From Pelotomaculum terephthalicicum JT (GTDB lineage Bacteria; Bacillota; Desulfotomaculia; Desulfotomaculales; Pelotomaculaceae): DNA of 46,086 nucleotides. The notes under the pieces were generated by a model that saw only the letters and a program-made list of their open reading frames with translations, did not search any database and was not told where the DNA came from. Below are positions 41,110 through 46,086 of the stretch, piece after piece. Position 1 is the stretch's first letter, and each line of letters begins with the position of its first letter. The stretch is taken from positions 1 through 46,086 of the forward strand of contig NZ_JAKNBL010000024.1 of NCBI RefSeq assembly GCF_022410535.1. The letters run 5' to 3'. The position numbers and the translations under genes were made by a program.

Positions 41110-41205
41110 CGCGTCTCTGGGATTGTCGATGAAAAGGCAATAGCTGAGGCTCTAGGCAAAACGGTTACCTGGGATGAGGAAACCATGACGGTGGATATTA
41201 TTTGA
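41110..41205 (+). pseudogene. 3' end of a copper-amine-oxidase N-domain gene
   Basis: The frame reads VDEKAIAEALGKTVTWDEET and MTVDII, then TGA 41203. This is the last strand-helix-strand unit of a CuAO-like domain (compare AESLGATVQWN in the gene at 12843). The front of the gene is missing. A terminator follows at 41242. Confidence 0.65.
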
Positions 41206-41241
41206 TTAGTTTTAGCGCAGGGATAAAAATTGAAAGCGAAT

Positions 41242-41274
41242 AAGCCGCTCTCCTGATTCAAAGGGCGGCTTTAA
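41242..41274 (+). terminator. Probable terminator after the CuAO relic
   Basis: AAGCCGC and GCGGCTT pair across a 16-nt loop, followed by TAATATT. Moderate. Confidence 0.5.
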
Positions 41275-41296
41275 TATTGAAGGGAGTGTAATGTAT

Positions 41297-41472
41297 ATGG
41301 ATAAACAGTCAAGATGGAGCAAGGTGGTCTGGACAGCGATGGCAGCTTTAGTATTGTTCATTCTGAAAAACTATGGACTACTGGGTCCTACAGGTTTGCC
41401 GAAGAAAGCTCTGGACAACTAACGACACTTATTTTTGCCGTTCTTTCAACGTTTGCTTTTTCCAATGATTAA
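41297..41472 (+). pseudogene. Frameshifted phage holin (phiLC3-type)
   Basis: GAAGGGAG precedes ATG 41297. The first frame gives MDKQSRWSKVVWTAMAALVL and FILKNYGLLG; a shift near 41390 gives EESSGQLTTLIFAVLSTFAF, then SND and TAA 41470. Together they match the two-helix phage holin start. The CuAO relic directly upstream fits a phage-type lysis module. As it stands the first frame stops after LDN. Confidence 0.65.
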
Positions 41473-41540
41473 CCCGCGGAGTAACATCTGCGGGTTATGC
41501 TACTGGCATTTCGGCCGCTTAATATTCAGTAAACAACTAA

Positions 41541-41574
41541 CCCGCCAGTGGTGCTGGCCCTGCGGGCTTTTTTG
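41541..41574 (+). terminator. Rho-independent terminator
   Basis: CCCGC and GCGGG enclose an inner GCCAG/CTGGC hairpin, followed by CTTTTTTG. A weaker hairpin (AACCCGC/GCGGGTT) lies just before, at about 41471-41496. Confidence 0.7.
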
Positions 41575-41589
41575 TATGTGTAGGTTAAA

Positions 41590-42201
41590 TTATTTTATAA
41601 ATTGTTCTTTGTAATCTTCATTGGCCAATTTAATTATGTTTAGGGCCTCGTCTTTTCCATATACATCAACAATTTCACATTTATTATTTTGACTTTTGGG
41701 AGCTTTTTTATATGTTAAAAAATAATGTTCAAGTCTTTCTAAAACTCGACTAGGGCATTGATTAATATTTTCCCACTCTCCATAAAGTGCATCATCTTTT
41801 AAAACAGCTACTATTTTATCATCCGCCTCGTTATTGTCTATTAATTTTATACCTCCGATTGGTATTGCTTTTAATAAAATATTTCCATGTGTTACTATTT
41901 TTTCAGTCAAAACACATATATCTAAAGGATCTTTATCTCCGATTATATCTTTTCTAACAAATTTGGTTCTGCAGTGTTTTGCTACCCTTTCACCGCAGTA
42001 AGTTTGAGGTATTAGCCCATATAAAGTTGGACAGATATTAGAAAATAATTGAGGCCTATCAATTTTTAATAGCCCTGTTGTTTTATCTAATTCATATTTT
42101 AGTGTATCACTTGGAGTTACCTCGATATATGCGTTTACGATATAAGGATGTTCTTCGTCTAATGGTATACCATGCCATGGATGCGCAACATATTTATTCA
42201 T
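41590..42201 (-). CDS. ppa: Family I inorganic pyrophosphatase
   Basis: The 203-residue product has the PPase signature GDKDPLDICVLTEKI near residues 87-101, with the metal-binding Asp residues, and NEADDKIVAVLKDD near 122-135. Family I enzymes hydrolyse PPi to two phosphates in the cytoplasm. It is AT-rich compared with the rest of the window and lies between mobile-element relics, so it may have been acquired. Many Peptococcaceae use membrane or family II enzymes instead, which makes this copy of interest. Confidence 0.85.
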   Translation of the reverse strand: MNKYVAHPWHGIPLDEEHPYIVNAYIEVTPSDTLKYELDKTTGLLKIDRPQLFSNICPTLYGLIPQTYCGERVAKHCRTKFVRKDIIGDKDPLDICVLTEKIVTHGNILLKAIPIGGIKLIDNNEADDKIVAVLKDDALYGEWENINQCPSRVLERLEHYFLTYKKAPKSQNNKCEIVDVYGKDEALNIIKLANEDYKEQFIK

Positions 42202-42589
42202 TTAATAAAATCTCCTTTATCACTTTTCATCCAGAAATTATGATAAAAAATTTTAAGCAGCATGTTAAAAGTCTCTTTACCAATAATGGTTATAAAGTCA
42301 GGTGAATCTACCAGTATGTCGAATTTATAATAGAAGCTACTTCCTTTTAACAAGTAATATCATATTAAAATTACCGGTAGCTTGTCAAGTATACCCTTAG
42401 GTAACTCGCTAATCTATTTTAGATATTGACCTTTTTGACATCATAATACGTAGGGAATTCTAAAAAATCCTGGTCTTTTTGGTTTAATGCTGCAAGGATG
42501 GAAAACTGTTTTATCAAATTTAGTTGGCCACCTTATTTTAGCATTAGACTATTGTACTAACTATTGAAAAACATAACATCATAAACACA
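42202..42589. other. AT-rich intergenic DNA, nothing supported
   Basis: The stretch between the pyrophosphatase promoter side and the IS4-type fragment has no convincing gene, hairpin or repeat. The AT-rich composition continues that of the pyrophosphatase gene. Confidence 0.4.
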
Positions 42590-42880
42590 GATTTCCGAGT
42601 TCAAAAAGGATTTAGTGGTTTTGAAGAACACTTCTATGTCCCAGCGTTTTCCGTAAATCCGAATGATTTCTTCATCAGTGATTACCCTCTAAATCAATAC
42701 CGATTTGAACGATGGCATTTGCCAAAATCCTAGCTCTACCGCGTTTTTTGAGAAGTTCCTTATAGAGGGTGTCAAGAGTGACCTTTTCCCCTTTATAGGT
42801 GTTATGAAAGTTGGCAGAGCGTAATGTTTTTCCTTTCTTCTTGGTTTGGTAGTCTTTGCAACTCTATTTTACCAAGAAAA
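42590..42880 (-). mobile_element. IS4-type transposase fragment (internally deleted)
   Basis: Minus-strand text gives GKTLRSANFHNTYKGEKVTL, then DTLYKELLKKRGRARILANA, and, in another frame, EEIIRIYGKRWDIEVFFKTT with KSFL. These are the N-terminal start, middle and the YGKRW...E catalytic region of an IS4-type transposase, joined by deletions. It cannot be active. It shares 32 identical bp with the fragment at 40121. Confidence 0.7.
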
Positions 42881-42988
42881 GGGTGTCTTTTGTGTTTTCT
42901 CTGCAAATAAAAGTCGAAATAACTTAGTTATATCAAGGCTTAAGAGCCATTATACATGTAAGAAAGTTGAGTTATTTATCTGACAGCC

Positions 42989-45061
42989 TTAAAACGGCTC
43001 TTTTGCCGGGGTAAAATGCTCTTTAACAAAAGATGGCGCGTCAGCTTCGGAAAAGAATCCGGAAATAATCTCGCCGTTGTTTTGCGGGAAAACCACTTTA
43101 TATACCGCCTGTTTACCGCTTATGCTGTAATTTCGCAAACACAGCTCCAACTTATCCGGGTCGGTGATCTTTAGGACGCCTGGTTTTTTTTCTAATTCCG
43201 GAATCGGAATATCCCGGTTTATGGCAACCCCCGGCTTGTCCGGCTCCTGTTTGTCCAAGTCGGTCATCCTGTACACAAACGCGCTGGTGATATCATCACC
43301 CGGCAGCAGCCGGGCCTGGTTGTATCTCCCGGTTTCTTTAAGCCACTGTTCGAAATCAGCATATGATTTTTCCCAGCTCAGGTCGACTGTGCGATTATTC
43401 TTCAAATAAACGGTGATGCCGGCCCAGGATTGCTTGTTGGCGTTGGCCTGCATCTCTTCGTAGGTCTGATCATAAATGTCGCGGCGCAGGGCGTCGACGG
43501 CCTGCGCGATGAGCTCCGGGTCGACGAAGCGCACTTTTTTATTTGCATAAAACGCGCTAATTTCGATCATGTCCACATCGGCAGGGTTTGTGCCGAGAAT
43601 GCTATAACGCATTTCCTTGTATTCCTGTGATTCATATAAGGGTTTTAATATGTCCGCGTACTCCGGCGCGGCAATCTTGTACTGCCGGTAAATATGGCTG
43701 CCGTTTTTCATCTCGTAGGCCAGACAAATCCCTTCGGAATAATCTTTCGTACGTTGTGACAAGAAGAAATCTTTTTCTGCCAATCGATTGGCCAGTATTT
43801 TTTGATGCAGCGAATAAATACGGGCTATGTTGTCCTTTTCGGTAAATATGAGCTTAACGGGCAGGGGACTATAGGTGTTGTGCTCAGAAGCCAGCGGATC
43901 CTGAGCAGGCACAAAATTTAAAGCGTAAAAGGAATTATCCAGGTATATGCTTTTCACTTCACTCAGCGCAGGCAGCCTTTTTTCATAGCCGGTAAAATCG
44001 TAATGAAGCAGACCAATCAGCCCGATCATAATCAGGGCGTAAACACCATACCCCCGGATGCTGCGCCACTGAAAGACCTGCAGGGATTTGTTCAACAAAA
44101 TTTCGATCAGCATATAAGCCAGTATGGAGCCCAGAAAGTAACCGAAATATGTCCAGCCCGGACTGTCCTGGGCGCTGTTAAAGTAACTGCCGAGTAGCAG
44201 CATAAAGCAAAAGGTGGCTGAATACTTGAAAAGAGGGCGCAGCGCCTCGAAAGTAATGGCATTGCCGGCCGTTTCTATGTGACGCCGCTGATAGAGATGC
44301 CTGCCCGCAAAATACAGCGCGATGCTGCTTAACAGGTAAACCGCGATTTCAACATTGGGAACAGGCCGTATGGAAATCTCGGTCAGCCTGATCAGGGGCG
44401 AAAGTTTTTCTATTTTCTCTAAATAGTAATCATATGCGAAACCGTAAATGTACCTGTTAATATTGTGCAGGAGCAATAGGGACAGCCCGCTGGGCAGGAG
44501 GAGCAGAATATAGCTTAACACGCCCTGCAGGGTGGTCATGCCGGTAATCATGCCGACGGCCGCACTCGTCATAAAGAAAAGCAGATTAATCAGCAGGCTG
44601 ATATATAACCAGGAAAGTATGGCGCCGTTTATTTCATTAATTCCCAGTCCGGCAGCCAGCGCCCAGGAAATCAGGGCGGTGAGGATAAGCGGCGCAAACA
44701 GGAGCAGTATCCCGGCGGCAATGTGGGTATTGTACAGGGTTTCCCGCCTGACGGGCAAAGCGTGTGCCGCATCAGCCGCCTGGCTGTCCTGCAAATAACG
44801 GAACAACAGCAGGCCGGTCAATACGGGGACGAGGATCAACGCCATAACATTTAAAAAAGATTGATTGGTATCAAACTGAAACATGCGGGTTAGCGTATAT
44901 ATATGCTGTATTCTTACCTCTTCCAGCTTGCCGTGCAGCATAAGCACTTTAAGCGGGAGACTTAAGAGCAGTACCAGCAAATATCCGGCGCCTAGCCAGG
45001 CGAATCTTTTAAAATCGTTGAGCAGTATGCCTCTATTGATCAAGGATGTTTTTGATTTCAT
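42989..45061 (-). CDS. Large ABC transporter permease (YtrC/D-like, DUF6449-type C-terminus)
   Basis: ATG 45061 has GGGGGA about 9 nt upstream; ATG 45067 is the alternative. The roughly 690-residue product has a block of about ten hydrophobic helices in the first 360 residues (YLLVLLLSLPLKVLML; IAAGILLLFAPLILTALISW; GVLSYILLLLPSGLSLLLLH). A soluble C-terminal domain of about 330 residues follows (LSEVKSIYLDNSFYALNF; VDMIEISAFYANKKVRFVDP). It overlaps the ATPase gene by about 29 bp. The substrate is unknown; Bacillus YtrBCD-type systems respond to cell-wall antibiotics. Confidence 0.78.
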   Translation of the reverse strand: MKSKTSLINRGILLNDFKRFAWLGAGYLLVLLLSLPLKVLMLHGKLEEVRIQHIYTLTRMFQFDTNQSFLNVMALILVPVLTGLLLFRYLQDSQAADAAHALPVRRETLYNTHIAAGILLLFAPLILTALISWALAAGLGINEINGAILSWLYISLLINLLFFMTSAAVGMITGMTTLQGVLSYILLLLPSGLSLLLLHNINRYIYGFAYDYYLEKIEKLSPLIRLTEISIRPVPNVEIAVYLLSSIALYFAGRHLYQRRHIETAGNAITFEALRPLFKYSATFCFMLLLGSYFNSAQDSPGWTYFGYFLGSILAYMLIEILLNKSLQVFQWRSIRGYGVYALIMIGLIGLLHYDFTGYEKRLPALSEVKSIYLDNSFYALNFVPAQDPLASEHNTYSPLPVKLIFTEKDNIARIYSLHQKILANRLAEKDFFLSQRTKDYSEGICLAYEMKNGSHIYRQYKIAAPEYADILKPLYESQEYKEMRYSILGTNPADVDMIEISAFYANKKVRFVDPELIAQAVDALRRDIYDQTYEEMQANANKQSWAGITVYLKNNRTVDLSWEKSYADFEQWLKETGRYNQARLLPGDDITSAFVYRMTDLDKQEPDKPGVAINRDIPIPELEKKPGVLKITDPDKLELCLRNYSISGKQAVYKVVFPQNNGEIISGFFSEADAPSFVKEHFTPAKEPF

Positions 45062-45935
45062 AACCATTGTCCCCCATTTCGTATATGAATATTTCCTCCA
45101 GGGTGAGCGGCAGGATATCCAGGACGGCTGGCTGATAAGACCGCACGCGTTTGATTATATCTGCATAGGCGCCGCGTACGATTAAAATCAGCACGCTGCC
45201 TCTCTTTTCCTGGTAAAGCGGCTGCATGTCCTGCAGCAGGGCGGGGGGTGTTTCTCCGCTGAAGGCGACTTGAATTTTATGCACGTCCGCTTTCAGGTCG
45301 TCCAAATCCTTCTGCATCAACATTTCCCCCTGATGCAAAATGCCGATATAATCGCAGATGTCTTCCAGATCGCGTAAATTGTGGGAAGAAATCATGACGG
45401 TCATTTCTCTTTCAGCCACATCCTGAATAATCAGGTTCTTTACTTTTTGCCGCATCACCGGATCCAGTCCGTCAATAGGCTCATCCAAGAGCATAACCTC
45501 CGGCGTCAGGGCCAAGCTCAGCCAAAATGAGACCTGGCGCTGCATCCCCTTGGACAGTGTTTTTATGCGCCGCTTGGCCTCGATATTAAAAACGCCCTCA
45601 AGCTTTTCAAAACGCGCCTGGTTCCATTGAGGGTATATTTGGGCATAGTAATCAGCTGTATCTCGAATTGAGAAGTTTGGAAAAAAATACAGAAGATCAG
45701 GAATAAAAACTGTACGCGCTTTGACGGCGTCATTTTCAAATACCGGCTGCGCATCTATCGTGATTTCACCTGAATTCTGCCTGTAAATACCGGCCAGGAG
45801 TTTTAACAGTGTCGTTTTCCCGGCTCCGTTGGAACCGACCAGACCATAAATAGAGCTTCTTTGCACCGACAGGCTTACACTTTTAAGCGCTTCCGCATCC
45901 TGGAATTTCTTGCTGACCTTTTCTGCCTTAATCAT
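45033..45935 (-). CDS. ABC transporter ATP-binding protein (YtrB-like)
   Basis: ATG 45935 follows AAAGGAGGTAAAACGG, so the longer open frame upstream is not used. The 300-residue product has Walker A GSNGAGKTTLL (about 38), signature TLSKGMQRQVSF (about 131), Walker B VMLLDEPIDGLDP (about 152) and H-loop SSHNLRDLEDI. It pairs with the large permease downstream. In related operons a GntR repressor (YtrA) precedes; if present it lies outside the window. Confidence 0.86.
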   Translation of the reverse strand: MIKAEKVSKKFQDAEALKSVSLSVQRSSIYGLVGSNGAGKTTLLKLLAGIYRQNSGEITIDAQPVFENDAVKARTVFIPDLLYFFPNFSIRDTADYYAQIYPQWNQARFEKLEGVFNIEAKRRIKTLSKGMQRQVSFWLSLALTPEVMLLDEPIDGLDPVMRQKVKNLIIQDVAEREMTVMISSHNLRDLEDICDYIGILHQGEMLMQKDLDDLKADVHKIQVAFSGETPPALLQDMQPLYQEKRGSVLILIVRGAYADIIKRVRSYQPAVLDILPLTLEEIFIYEMGDNGYEIKNILDQ

Positions 45936-46086
45936 CCGTTTTACCTCCTTTATCCTCAGATAGGCTCTCGGCATTAGATGGGAGGAATCATTAAATCTGG
46001 AATAAAGCAACTGGAAATTCTGGCATGCCAGGCTAAAAAGACTGTCCTTTTCACGACATTCCTAAAAATGGGCATGGCAAAGAAGC

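Noticed and set aside
40452-41261. 269-residue reading of the metallopeptidase
   Set aside because: The extra 5' part is antisense to the CuAO relic and lacks a ribosome binding site; AAAGGAGG supports ATG 40943.
46020-46031. 12-bp palindrome CTGGCATGCCAG at the window edge
   Set aside because: It lies upstream of the YtrB-like gene and could be an operator, but there is too little flanking sequence and no second copy to support a call.

Overview
The window looks like chromosomal DNA of an anaerobic, spore-forming-type Firmicute, most likely a Peptococcaceae/Pelotomaculum/Desulfotomaculum relative. This is inferred from the mix of copper-amine-oxidase N-terminal domains, YcdB/PepSY-type secreted proteins, DUF881 proteins, an SLH-domain protein, sigma/DUF4179 pairs, the paired SAM-radical and DUF4130 repair proteins, and a UGA-encoded peroxiredoxin. 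Strong AGGAGG-type ribosome binding sites and frequent TTG/GTG starts fit. No rRNA, tRNA or CRISPR array was seen.

Layout. 1-430: left part of an IS110-family element (recombinase start on the minus strand) with a structured 5' leader that fits a bridge RNA. 430-8700: plus-strand genes for envelope lipoproteins and secreted proteins, mixed with truncated genes. 8770-11700 (minus): a peroxiredoxin with in-frame UGA at the catalytic position, then a two-gene DNA-repair operon whose promoter contains a LexA/SOS box. 11700-15900: a prophage baseplate scrap, a small lipoprotein, the tail of a duplicated YcdB-type gene, a CuAO/beta-propeller protein, a DUF1287 cysteine hydrolase and a lipoprotein. 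15885-17840: divergent TauE/SafE permease and HTH/PBP-like regulator with 10-bp-phased operator-like repeats between them. 18099-20032: EcsAB-like ABC transporter. 20099-33813: envelope proteins (propeller lipoproteins, DUF881 pair, SLH protein), an MFS efflux pump, two ECF sigma/DUF4179 modules and a split sigma factor with a holin-like gene. 33850-34097: ORF-less group II intron remnant. 34155-37120: BlaI/BlaR1-type pair with operator-promoter. 37515-38164: VapBC toxin-antitoxin. 38423-40048: a membrane-anchored protein and the Amj lipid II flippase. 40100-42900: eroded accessory DNA (IS4-type fragments, frameshifted holin, metallopeptidase, pyrophosphatase). 42989-45935: a YtrB-like ATPase and large permease.

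How the genes work together. Seven intergenic sites share one promoter form: a GAAC-containing -35, exactly 16 bp, then (C)GTCTATA-like -10. They lie before the NHL-type lipoprotein (20099-21049), the TolB-like lipoprotein (21304), the holin/split-sigma operon (27233), the DUF881 pair (28116), the SLH protein (30610), an ECF sigma gene itself (32270) and the amj operon (38611). This suggests a locally clustered, autoregulated ECF envelope-stress regulon. A second layer may be the split sigma factor, which has three dispersed copies of a ~42-bp promoter-like repeat around it. Many broken genes (DUF3160, XkdT, TolB, CuAO, holin, transposases) show continuing duplication and decay.
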